A stretch of DNA of 55,294 nt from Zelonia costaricensis (Eukaryota > Euglenozoa > Kinetoplastea > Trypanosomatida > Trypanosomatidae): positions 1 to 55,294 of the forward strand of contig JASAOO010003404.1 in assembly GCA_030849075.1 (NCBI GenBank). Reading direction: 5' to 3'. Below are positions 29,279 through 38,172 of this stretch, piece after piece (positions within the stretch are counted from its first letter, which is position 1; every line of letters starts with the position of its first letter). The notes below the pieces were generated by a model. The model saw only the letters and a program-made list of their open reading frames with translations, was not told where the DNA came from and made no database searches. Position numbers and translations under genes: made by a program.

Positions 29279-29701
29279 ATGCACCTCGTCACGATAGTCG
29301 CCGTCGCCATACCGCTGCTGGTGTCGCTGCTGTGCGTGCGCGCTGGTGTGCAGGACAGTATCACCCACCTGTTGCTGCTCGCCATCGCCTCGTCCTTCAG
29401 CGGCACAGTAATGTGGCTCCGCTCTCGCTACATCGCCACCCGCTACCTCAACGAGCGGCAGGCTCGCAAGACGCACTTCACCAACTCCGTGCGTCAGCGC
29501 TACGGCGATGGGGCGCCGCGGCCGACCACGTCAGAGCGCGAGTCCGGTGCGCCGACTGCACCCCCGCCTCGCACCCTCGCCCGACTCTCGCCCGTGCTGC
29601 CGGCGTTCCAGGCGTGCTGCTTCTTCCTGTTGAGCGTCAGCTTCACCGTCGCGGCGGCACTGCGCGCGATCTGGTTCGTGCGCAGCCTCGACTGGGAGTA
29701 G
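29279..29701 (+). CDS. Small three-pass membrane protein, unknown function
   Basis: This is a 140-residue protein with three predicted hydrophobic segments: about residues 2-20, 27-47 and 107-132. A basic, polar loop with an Arg/Tyr-rich stretch lies at about 47-75 and a Pro/Thr-rich linker at about 78-103. The C-terminus is short and ends WFVRSLDWE. No family was recognised. The gene is supported by its position in the sense direction, a strong C/T tract at 29083-29112 upstream, a TG run after the stop and coding-like composition. The first hydrophobic segment could alternatively be a signal anchor. A broken minus-strand element remnant begins about 280 bp downstream. Confidence 0.65.
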   Translation: MHLVTIVAVAIPLLVSLLCVRAGVQDSITHLLLLAIASSFSGTVMWLRSRYIATRYLNERQARKTHFTNSVRQRYGDGAPRPTTSERESGAPTAPPPRTLARLSPVLPAFQACCFFLLSVSFTVAAALRAIWFVRSLDWE

Positions 29702-29979
29702 CGCGGTACTGGCACGGACGCGGAGCTCAAGAGGCGACACGCTGCTGCCTTGGCTTGTGTGTGTGTGTGTGTAAGAGTGTTCAAATCGTGCTCCTTCCCC
29801 AGCCTGTACGCAGGAGTTGAGAGGGGAGGGAGGTGCGAGGACCACGGCGTTGATGCGTTTGCCGCGTTAAGGAGTTGATGCTCGCCGTGCATAAGAGGCG
29901 CGGTTTGGGCTACCACTGCGCCGCTCTCCCATGGCGCCTTCTTCTCACGTGGAGTCGTGTGTCCCAGCCCTCCTGCACT
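29702..29979. other. Short spacer downstream of the small membrane protein gene
   Basis: A TG run is at about 29756-29773. Nothing else was recognised. It leads into the less GC-rich remnant region. Confidence 0.5.
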
Positions 29980-31430
29980 CACGTCGTCTTCGATCGTCTT
30001 GTGCCCAGGATGTGCCACTCGATCGAACACGCCTGCCTCCCTGCCCTGCCAATGAAACTTCGCGTCCCCCCCCCGCATGGTGCGAGAAAGGCTGCTGCGG
30101 GGCAGCCGTACCCCTCGTACACATCTGGGGGGAGGGGGGTCGACTTCCAGATGGCGTACCGGTGTAGAGTTTTGGAGTTGAGGTCTGGCAGCACCCGAGG
30201 GTTGTGCAGGGGCACGAGGGATCGTGTCCACGTGCTCTAGTGCGTCCGTCGCCTCGAGGCCCATCTTCTCATACATGACGACATTGTAGAATGGGAGCAC
30301 CTTCTCGGCTGCGAGAACTGCGAGGATGGCGAGATGAGGCTCTACACTTCGGCAGCCTGGATTGTTGTGTCCGTGAGGATGGATAAGATCATCGTTGGAT
30401 AGCTGGTGCGGAGTCCCGCACATGCGCAAGCGTCGCACTGCTCCTGCCAGTGATCAGTCCGGGCCACACCATCCCACTACTGCGGCGTATGCATCGATGC
30501 CCGGTATTCCCTGAAGGCATTGTAGGGGCCCTCTTTCCAGGAACACGGTCCTCACCCGGTTGCTCCAGTTGTAGCATTACTGCCTTGGCAATGCTCTCGT
30601 GTAGGGTTGTCGTGGTCATTTGCTGCCCATGGACGGCTTCCAGCGCTCTGTCTGCGTGTGCTATGACCCGCGCTCATCAGCCGCTTCAGCTCTTCGACTT
30701 GTTGAGTCGTGAACAGTGCCCATCTTGTGGTGTTGCGTGAACGGGGAAGAGGAGAAGGCAAACCCAAAAGGGGGAAGCGCGAAGGTGCGTGGGTGGAAGG
30801 GGGACTTGATCTTCACAGTGGGGAAAGCGTAGGAGGAGGAGAGCGATGGAAGAGTGGTGTTCAGAGGAACCACACAGTCAGGCTTCATAAGCGTCACCGT
30901 ACGAGGGACGGGTTTGTTAATGACCACTGGCTTCTGTGAGGACTCTCCTCCGGAGACGGTTAGCGCTCCTCAAACCCCACGTTTCACATCCCTGAGTTCT
31001 TTCGTACCATGGTCAACCAAACGGGTGATCGCTGTGGTTGCGTTGGAGTATGTGTGTGTGTGTGTGTTGATGTTTGTGTTGATGTATAGGGCTTTCGTCT
31101 CTTGGGCCTCAGTGGAGCTGCTCTCACCTTGGCGCTCAAAGAGCGGAGAAGAAGACGACGACGTCGAGGTGCGGTGGGAGTGGTGGTCCGCCTCCAATGT
31201 CCAAGGCACGTCATCGTCATTGTGTATTTGGTGTGCCGCAGATGGCACTGTGCCCGCAGCCCTTGATGCACCGCTAGGAAGAGAATAGATCGACCGGGCT
31301 CCGTTACCCGCAGTGCAAGCGGTGCTCACGTGCTGTCGTGGCCAGACCGAGTCTCTCGAGCACACTCTCGCGCCCGTGCAGCCGGAGACGATCTCAGCAG
31401 CACACATAGCACCGCGTCCCCACCACACCC
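29980..31430 (-). mobile_element. Degenerate minus-strand ORF remnant, possibly a TATE/VIPER-like tyrosine-recombinase element
   Basis: This 1.4 kb stretch differs in texture from its surroundings: it is less GC-rich, with few homopolymers. It reads as broken protein coding on the minus strand. Coding-like segments lie at 31428-30970, 30927-30661, 30767-30552, 30619-30389 and from 30438 down to about 30000, linked by frameshifts and an in-frame stop at 30454-30456. In the frame at about 30545-30405 the fragments ERGPLQ (30520-30537) and VRRLRM followed by CGTPHQ resemble the C-terminal RRGALQ and RYLxxG motifs of DIRS-type tyrosine recombinases. The catalytic Tyr appears replaced. This comes from pattern memory only. 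The remnant could instead be another retroelement or a dead host gene. It is the only convincing coding signal opposite to the transcription unit. Confidence 0.4.
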
Positions 31431-31599
31431 TCTCTCTTCATCGTCCCCGCCTTCCTTGTGCGCATGCGGCGCTTAACCTCGCGTCGAGTCCACCTGTGTG
31501 CGTGTGTCTCTGGCCGACGACGCAGTCATCACAGCCGCCTGCCCACTCTGACGCACACACGAACTCATTTCTCTACGCGTGACTGCCCTGCAGCCCTCT
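31431..31599. other. Leader region of the SET/MYND gene
   Basis: C/T-rich sequence precedes the ATG at 31600. Candidate AG acceptors lie at about 31534 and 31592-31593. No repeat run is present. Confidence 0.4.
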
Positions 31600-33078
31600 A
31601 TGCCTCGCGTGCGTGCGGCGCGGGCGGCCTGGTACGCCGGGCAGGAGCTGGACGCGTACCTCCGCCAGCGGGCGTGGCACTGGTCGGTGAAGCGCAACTA
31701 CGCGCTGGCCGCCGACTACTGCATCCGCCTGCTGAACCGGCACCCGCACGACACGCTCGGCCTCGTGCTCGGCGAGCTCGCAGGCCGCCAGACAAGTCAA
31801 GGCGCGTTTCGCGACAAGTGCACACAGACACTCGCAGAGGGCTGCGCGCGCAAAGGGGTCGCCAACACACAGGCGCTGGTGCAGGCAACGCTTCCGGCGT
31901 CGGCCAGTGCCACGCCTCAGACCCTGCCGTCCGCCGGGGATGTGTTGGCGCTCCAGCACGAAGCGGCGGAGCGCGATGCTGCAGCCCGTGATGCCGGGGC
32001 GGTCACCAGCAGTCTCGAAGACGAGTCCCTGTCTGTGCCCAACACAGAGTCCGTGGAGGTGGCCAGTCAGGCAGTGCGCCGCGCGTGCCTGCGCTGTGCC
32101 ACCGTGCCGCTCGCGGAGCTGCTGGAGCCGGCGCACACGACGTACGGCCGCGGCCTCTACGCCACGCGCGCGATGTCGGCTCGTCAAGCCATCCTCTACG
32201 AGTCCCCGCTGCTCGTGCAGCGCTGCGACGAGACGAAGTGCGCCCACTGCCTCGCCCCCCTCTCCGCCCGCGGCCTGCACAGCCCCGACCGCAGCACCCC
32301 ACCCGACCCACCCGCCTTCGGCGTGCCGTGCGCCCACTGCGAGCAGGAGACGTACTGCTCGACGCAGTGTCGCGACGCGGCGTGGGGGCAGTACCACGCC
32401 TGCAGCTGCGCATCCCACAACCCCGAGATGGCGCAGTGGGCGGAGGGCATGCGCGAGTTGCTGCAGCGCGGCAGCAGCCGCGGCAGTGGCGGTGAGGATG
32501 GCGGTGACGGCGATGTGGCTGTCGTGAACGCCGGCTCGGAGGCGCGGGCCGCGTTGTCGTGCCTCACGGTGGCGAAGCTGTGCGCCATGGCCACGGTGCA
32601 GCACGTGCACCCGCTGAGCCTGCCCGGGCTCGCCTCCCTCCGCGGCATTGCCGACTACGAGCCCGCCACGGCGCTCAGCGAGATCGGCGCGCTGGCCGTT
32701 GCCCTGAGCGCGGCGCTGCGGCAGCCGCACCTGTACATGGAGGAGGTGCTCTCCCTCTTCGCTCTGCTGCAGACGAACGAGTTCTTCACCCCCAGCGGCA
32801 TCGCCCTGTACGTGGTGCTCAGCATGCTGAACCACAGCTGCGACCCCAACTGCGCCGTGGTGACTCGGGGCGCGGTCGGGCACGCTGGTGGGGCGGGCGG
32901 TGCCGCGGAAACGATGGAGAAGTGCCTCGTAGCGCTGCGGCCCATACGGGACGGCGAGCAGCTCTTCATCGACTACAACGCCGCGCTGACGACGCGGCTG
33001 CCGTACGAGCAGCGCAAGGCGCTCTGTGCGCAGCGCTACTTCGAGTGCTACTGCGCCCGCTGCATCCGCCGCGAGTGA
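31600..33078 (+). CDS. SET/MYND-type (SMYD-like) protein methyltransferase
   Basis: This is a 492-residue protein. An N-terminal TPR-like helical part (residues 1-60) is followed by a linker and then a split SET domain interrupted by a MYND zinc finger, the layout of the SMYD family of lysine methyltransferases. SET begins near residue 180 (YGRGLYATRAM). The zinc finger is at about 214-270 with paired Cys in CAHC, CAHC and YCSTQC, and a C-terminal HxCxC. The catalytic core has the signature NHSCDPNC near 409-416 and the SAM/substrate motif GEQLFIDYNA near 450. The post-SET Cys cluster (CYCARC) is at the end. All elements look intact. The start is the first ATG. The frame extends a few codons upstream only from a GTG. 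The substrate is unknown. Confidence 0.9.
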   Translation: MPRVRAARAAWYAGQELDAYLRQRAWHWSVKRNYALAADYCIRLLNRHPHDTLGLVLGELAGRQTSQGAFRDKCTQTLAEGCARKGVANTQALVQATLPASASATPQTLPSAGDVLALQHEAAERDAAARDAGAVTSSLEDESLSVPNTESVEVASQAVRRACLRCATVPLAELLEPAHTTYGRGLYATRAMSARQAILYESPLLVQRCDETKCAHCLAPLSARGLHSPDRSTPPDPPAFGVPCAHCEQETYCSTQCRDAAWGQYHACSCASHNPEMAQWAEGMRELLQRGSSRGSGGEDGGDGDVAVVNAGSEARAALSCLTVAKLCAMATVQHVHPLSLPGLASLRGIADYEPATALSEIGALAVALSAALRQPHLYMEEVLSLFALLQTNEFFTPSGIALYVVLSMLNHSCDPNCAVVTRGAVGHAGGAGGAAETMEKCLVALRPIRDGEQLFIDYNAALTTRLPYEQRKALCAQRYFECYCARCIRRE

Positions 33079-33644
33079 CACGCATGCGCGTGGTGGTGCG
33101 ACTCGCTGGCTCGCCGTCTCGCAGCCACCCCGTCCTGCGCCGCAGTTGCCCCTCCCCCCCCGTCCGCGCTGCGCCACCGGCGGTGCGGCGTTGTTAGTTA
33201 AGGCGCGGAAGGGGCGGCGACTGCGACGCGCGTGGTGGCTCATTCTTGACTGCACGCCATCGCTTCCTTTTCGCCACGTCCCACCGGCGTCGTGACAGCT
33301 GTCGACTCGACTTCGATTAACTTCACAGGCCTAAGAGAACGCAAGCATCAACTGCACTTGAATGGACGCTGGAAACACCGTGCGTGACGCCCTCACCCAC
33401 CCAGCGACGTGTCACGGTCTCAAGCCGTCAGCCGAGCCGGATGACGTGGCGCGATGGTCCTCTGTCAACTACACTCCTCCACCTCCTCCTTCCCGTGCCT
33501 CACACCCCCATCACCGCGCAGTGTAGAGAGGCACGACAACCCCTTCGCCTCCCTCCCCCCCTCCCTCTTCCGACGGAGGTCTAGCGAAGCCATCACCTGC
33601 GCCACCTCCGTTCATCGACGCTTCCCTTGGGAGGCGACGCGGTG
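33079..33644. other. Intergenic spacer
   Basis: There is no gene. It lacks long TG or CA runs, unlike most spacers here. A C/T tract at 33546-33570 followed by AG near 33579-33580 is a likely acceptor for the next gene. Confidence 0.5.
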
Positions 33645-35846
33645 ATGCTGCGGCTACGGTCGCTGCGGCGCTGCAGTGCCGCCGCAACGCACACGCTGAC
33701 GGCGTGGCTCACCCGACTCGCCCTCGACGCAGAGTGCACGCCGGCTGCGACCGGGTCGGCGGATGCAGGAAGCACTACCGGCGCCACCGCAGCTGCTGAT
33801 GCTGCTGCGGATGCGACTGCCCCAAGTGCGTCAACGAAGTCCCCGGCGGAGGTGTGGCGCGAGCTGGAGGCGGCCGCCACCCACGCCAACGCGCTCCACG
33901 AGACCGACACGCTACTCAGCATCCTGCAGTGCCTCGCCCGGAAGCGGCAGTACCCCCACGACCCGCAAGCGTGGGCGCGGCTGGCGAAGCAGCTCTTGCC
34001 GTATGGCGGCGTCGAGCAGTCCACTGTCTTGTGCTACCCGGGACGCACCGACGCCGTTCACCGCCGCGATGACACCGGCGGCACGTCGTCGTCCACACCG
34101 TCGTACCTCGTCTTCCCGTCGCGCGAGACGCTGTTGATGAGTGGTGGCGTGGTGCCGCTCAGCGCGCGCGTCCCGTGCGGCGACGGCCGCGCCGTGGCAC
34201 TCTTCCTCCGCGCCTTCACGGCGTTCGTGCACTGCGGCCTCGCCGCGTCCGCGGCACCACCGATGCCGGCGGTGCTGGAGGCAGTGGTGGGCACGTCGGC
34301 GGCCGTATTGGAGGCGCTGCGCGTCAACAGCGCAACGCTGGAGCTGGAGCTCCTCATGCCCGCCGTTGTCGCCTACCTCGAACTCCTCCACACCCTGGAC
34401 GTGCGCACCGCACTCGGTGCAGCCGCCGATGCGCGTCTGCCGCCTCGAGCGGACAGGCCACACGCTGCAGCGCGTGACGAGGCGGGCGACGTGGCGAGCG
34501 CGCCGACGCGGCTGCTGCTGAGCTTCGCGGACGGCCTCTCGCAGAGGGCCATGACGTACAGTGGCAACGGGGCGCGTCTTGTGCTGTACTACTTGGCGGA
34601 GGGGTTCGCGGCGACAGTGGAGGCAACGCGTGCGTCCGCGACTGCTCCCTCTGCCGAGGAGCTGTACTGGGCCCAGCAGCGGTACCTCCTGACCCTCACC
34701 CGGGCGTGCATGCGCGCCGTTCAGCAGCACTACACGCACAACACCGCGACCGGGGTGGCCCTCACGGGCAGCTCCTCACGCGCCGCCGCCGCTGGCACCC
34801 ACCGCTCGTTATCACTTCGGAGACACGAGTGCGACCTCGTCGAAGAGGCACCGATGCACCAACATCTGCAGGCACTGTACGACCACGTCGATGTGCTCTT
34901 CCAGCAGAACACCAATGCCGGCAACCCGCTGCAGCTCGCGGACGGCGAGGCGGGGCAGCTGCGGGAGGCGCTGGTGGCGGCGCAGCTACGTGCCTTGCGA
35001 CTCGAGATCGCTGCCCCGGATGCGTACCTGCGGCGCGCGCTCGGGGTGGTGGACCGCGTGCCGACGTCGATGGCGATAGAGGGCGAGCTCATCGCTGGAA
35101 AGGTGCGCCTGCTCGATCTAGACAGCGACACCGTCGATGACGAAGGGAGGGCCGCCATCTACGCCGACCTGCTGACGTCGCTCCGCAACCTTGTCGAGAT
35201 GCGGCCACGCTTCGCGCAGACGGACAGCAGCAACGCGGCAGGCGGCGCCTCGTCCATGGCGGCCGCCGCTGCGAGTGACAGCGGGACAGGCGAGGAGGAG
35301 GACACCGATGGCGAGCAGGTGCGGCTCGATGCAGCGACGCAGGCCCTTCTCCAGCGTGCGCACGCCGACGTCATCACGGCGTTCTGCGCCGCGCACTCGG
35401 AGGAGTGGTCGAACGAGGCGTACAACATCCTCGTGGCGCACAAGTACAACGGCGTGAAGATCACGAACGACCTCATCCGGCCAGTCGTGGACGTGTTCAG
35501 CCGCCGCGGCGACTGCCGCGTCTTCAGCTTGGTCGACCTCTGCGTCCTGTACAGCAACGAGCCCGTTGACATGCACACGATTGCGTTGCTGTTCCGCACG
35601 TGCGCCGCCGCCGGGGATCACTTCCGTGCCCGCACCTTTCTGCAGCTCCTCAGCGAGGTGATCCCAGGCTTCCTCGTGAAGTGCCCCAGCACGGTGCGGG
35701 AGGCGCTGCAGGAGCTGAAGCTGCTCGACCCGCCGCCGCGCCACCTCTTCATGTCGACGGAGGACGAGCTCGTACAGAGCGCCCTCGGTGAAGTGCAAGA
35801 GCGCGCTGTGCGGCGTCTTCCAGGCTCTCCGGCAAGCACCTCGTGA
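33645..35846 (+). CDS. Conserved-looking protein with probable mitochondrial presequence, helical C-terminus
   Basis: This is a 733-residue protein that I cannot assign to a family. The N-terminus MLRLRSLRRCSAAATHTL is Arg-rich, lacks acidic residues and could form an amphipathic helix, as in mitochondrial targeting. The middle is largely helical with Ala-rich insertions and an acidic stretch (GEEEDTDGEQ) near 555. About residues 585-715 are compact and well-ordered, with paired helices (SNEAYNILVAHKYNG, NDLIRPVVDVFSRRG, HTIALLFRTCAAAGD) reminiscent of PPR or other alpha-solenoid repeats. A mitochondrial RNA or ribosome role is therefore possible but only inferred. The ATG at 33645 is the first in frame. 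A TTG six codons earlier extends the open frame but is not a credible start. A TG run follows the stop. Confidence 0.8.
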   Translation: MLRLRSLRRCSAAATHTLTAWLTRLALDAECTPAATGSADAGSTTGATAAADAAADATAPSASTKSPAEVWRELEAAATHANALHETDTLLSILQCLARKRQYPHDPQAWARLAKQLLPYGGVEQSTVLCYPGRTDAVHRRDDTGGTSSSTPSYLVFPSRETLLMSGGVVPLSARVPCGDGRAVALFLRAFTAFVHCGLAASAAPPMPAVLEAVVGTSAAVLEALRVNSATLELELLMPAVVAYLELLHTLDVRTALGAAADARLPPRADRPHAAARDEAGDVASAPTRLLLSFADGLSQRAMTYSGNGARLVLYYLAEGFAATVEATRASATAPSAEELYWAQQRYLLTLTRACMRAVQQHYTHNTATGVALTGSSSRAAAAGTHRSLSLRRHECDLVEEAPMHQHLQALYDHVDVLFQQNTNAGNPLQLADGEAGQLREALVAAQLRALRLEIAAPDAYLRRALGVVDRVPTSMAIEGELIAGKVRLLDLDSDTVDDEGRAAIYADLLTSLRNLVEMRPRFAQTDSSNAAGGASSMAAAAASDSGTGEEEDTDGEQVRLDAATQALLQRAHADVITAFCAAHSEEWSNEAYNILVAHKYNGVKITNDLIRPVVDVFSRRGDCRVFSLVDLCVLYSNEPVDMHTIALLFRTCAAAGDHFRARTFLQLLSEVIPGFLVKCPSTVREALQELKLLDPPPRHLFMSTEDELVQSALGEVQERAVRRLPGSPASTS

Positions 35847-36409
35847 AGCTCTGCGGAATGAGGGAAGAAGTGAGGTCTGTGTGTGTGTGTGTGTGCGTCA
35901 GTCGTGTTGATGTTGTCATCACAGCGTACGCGCGGGCTGACAGAGACGTCGCCCGTGCTTTGTTAGAGCACAAGACAAGGTGCATCACGCTCAAGCGTTG
36001 CCGGAGCGACTCGCGAGGGGTGGGGGTGGGGGGGGGTGGCCGGCGATGTGACCACTGCTCAGCACTCTGTCAACCAAAGTTAGCAGTGCAGCTGCGACGC
36101 ACGGGACGGACACAGCCTCCGTCGATGATGCCTCAACCCGACCCTTCGCGGTGCCTTCACGACTGCCTCGTGTGACGGCCACGCTGCCCGACGTACGTGC
36201 CTTCTTCGCACACCCACACCCTCTTCTGCTTGCCCCTCCTCCTCCCTATCCCCATCCTCTCTGACCGATACACACACACACACACACACACGGACTTGCC
36301 ACGCAGTCGCGCGCCTCCACTGCCACCTCTCTCTCTAGCTGATCCCCCATCCCCCCTTCCAACAGGACACACAAACACACATCCAACAACGCACGTGCGT
36401 CACGACGCC
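35847..36409. other. Intergenic spacer with TG run, G-runs and CA run
   Basis: A TG run at 35876-35895 follows the stop. G-runs are at 36017-36040. A C/T tract lies at 36215-36262, and (CA)n at about 36268-36291 precedes the G-patch gene. No gene was seen. Confidence 0.6.
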
Positions 36410-37150
36410 ATGAGCACCGACCCCAACGGGAACCGCTGGTCGACGTCGGAGAAGAACTTCGGCAAGGCGCTGCTCAAGAAGTCGGGCTGGACGGAGGGCA
36501 GCGGGCTGGGCAAGGAGCAGGACGGCGTCGTCAGCCACGTCAAGGTCAGCCGCAAGGACGACATGATGGGCCTCGGCTACCAGGCCGGCGTGCAGGACAC
36601 GTGGACGACGCAGTCGGTGGGCTTCGCGGACGTGCTTACCCGCATAAAGGTCTCCACCGCCGCCGCCATCGTGGACTCGGACGACGACGGCGCGCAGAGC
36701 GACAGCGAGGCCTCGCCGTCCTCGTCGCCGACGACGAACGGCGAGGGCACGAAAAAGATCGGCATGAGCCGGCACTACAAGATGTACGCGAAGCGGAACG
36801 CGCTCAAGACGGAGCTGATCCACGGCGGCGACAGCGCGGAAACGGAGGCGAAGCGGCTGGAGATCCTCGGCAGCGCGGCCTCGAAGCGCCGCCGCGACGA
36901 CGACGGCGGGGAGGGCGACGGGGTGAGTGGCAGCAGCAGCAGCAGTCGCAAGCACCACCGCGCCGGGGCCGCCGTCCCCTCGACGGCCTCGACGCTGAAG
37001 TCGCCGCTGCTGTCCCGGCTCATGAGCCGCAGCACGAAGGAGGAGCCGAAGCCGACGGCAGATGACATGACGCCGGAAGAGCGCGTGGCCATCACGAAGC
37101 CGCACCCGCGCCCACCCAAGTGCACCGACACCCCCTTCCTCGCCCACTGA
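36410..37150 (+). CDS. PINX1-like G-patch protein
   Basis: This is a 246-residue protein with an N-terminal G-patch at about residues 8-58: RWSTSEKNFGKALLKKSGW, then GSGLGKEQDG, then VKVSRKDDMMGLGY. The surrounding residues, including the TTQSVGFADVLTRI continuation, follow the PINX1/Gno1 pattern (telomerase and ribosome-biogenesis cofactors that stimulate DEAH helicases such as Prp43). The remainder is basic and acidic low complexity with an SRHYKMYAKRNAL segment near 120 and a serine run near 180, as expected of a nucleolar protein. It is shorter than human PINX1 (328). The start is the first ATG, directly before the G-patch. The upstream open frame encodes CA-repeat leader. A role in rRNA maturation is inferred from the family. 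Confidence 0.88.
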   Translation: MSTDPNGNRWSTSEKNFGKALLKKSGWTEGSGLGKEQDGVVSHVKVSRKDDMMGLGYQAGVQDTWTTQSVGFADVLTRIKVSTAAAIVDSDDDGAQSDSEASPSSSPTTNGEGTKKIGMSRHYKMYAKRNALKTELIHGGDSAETEAKRLEILGSAASKRRRDDDGGEGDGVSGSSSSSRKHHRAGAAVPSTASTLKSPLLSRLMSRSTKEEPKPTADDMTPEERVAITKPHPRPPKCTDTPFLAH

Positions 37151-38172
37151 CGGGGCGCACCGGGGCGCAGCAGGGATGGGGGGAGGGGGGGCCGAGTGGG
37201 TGCGGCGAGGACGTGCGCTGGTGTACTCGAATAAACGAAAACAGAAGTGCGCGAGAGGACGCGTTAACAAACCCCATGACGGACACGGGCGGAAGCGGAG
37301 GCTGAGCTGGCGCGCGCGCGCGTGTGTGTGTGCGTGTGAGTGTGTGCGTGTGCGTGTGTGTGTCTGTGATGCGTGTGCGCGCGTTCCACGAAGCCGCCGC
37401 GCGAACGCGCCTCAGCGCCACCCGCCGTTGTGTGGGGCGACGTGCGCCATGCGCCCTAACAGCATAAGCGAAAAGAGGCGGCAGAACACAATAAAAGGGG
37501 AGTGATGCGTGCCTGGAAGGGGACGGCAAGTCGCGGGCGCGCGACTCTGCGCCAGGGAGGCGTACTCGCGTGCGGTGTGTGGGCTCGAGCAGCCACCGTG
37601 CAGGCGGTGCGCCAGACGAGATGGAGCCGTGGAAGCGGTGGCGGGAGTGGAGGGGGGGGGGGCGCTGTGGTGCATGAGCGCACGGTGCTTATCCTTCTCG
37701 CCGCCGTCTTCTCAGCGCACCTGTGCACACCGGTCATCGGCATCTCAGTCGCTGTTCGACATGAGCCTCCAGTACAACCACCTTCGTCGTGTTTTCACGG
37801 CTTCCCTCTTATCCACCTGCGCCTCCCAACCATCTTGCCGACCCACACAGGGGCGACGTCACACGGCATCGACAAGGCATCCGACCCCCCCCCCCAGCCC
37901 GTCCCCCCTTTGCCTCTCACGCTACACCCAGGAGGACAAGGGGCGTGGCTGACGCGGCGAGACAGGCACCAACGCTACTGCTGTGCCATCAGTCTCACCA
38001 ACCCCTTCTCCCACGTCCTGTCCGTCACGTGCGACCGAGTGCGCTGCCACCGCGGTCGCATCCAAACGCATACACAATAGAAGAAAACCCAGCGTGCGTT
38101 GCCGCACGCCAATAGACGCGGGCCGCACACCCCGCCCCCTCCCCACACGCCAGCCTTCGCTCTGTCGCAGTC
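37151..38172. other. 1.0 kb intergenic spacer
   Basis: G-runs at 37174-37200 follow the stop. A CG-rich stretch and TG run lie at about 37308-37370, a further G-run is at 37651-37662, and a C-run at 37885-37897. C/T-rich sequence and AG at 38169-38170 lie next to the kinesin start. No gene was recognised. Confidence 0.6.
38136..38170 (+). promoter_or_regulatory. Candidate trans-splice acceptor adjacent to the kinesin start
   Basis: A C/T-rich stretch ends in AG at 38169-38170, two nt before the ATG. Another AG at about 38152 could be used instead and would give an about 20-nt leader. Confidence 0.35.
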
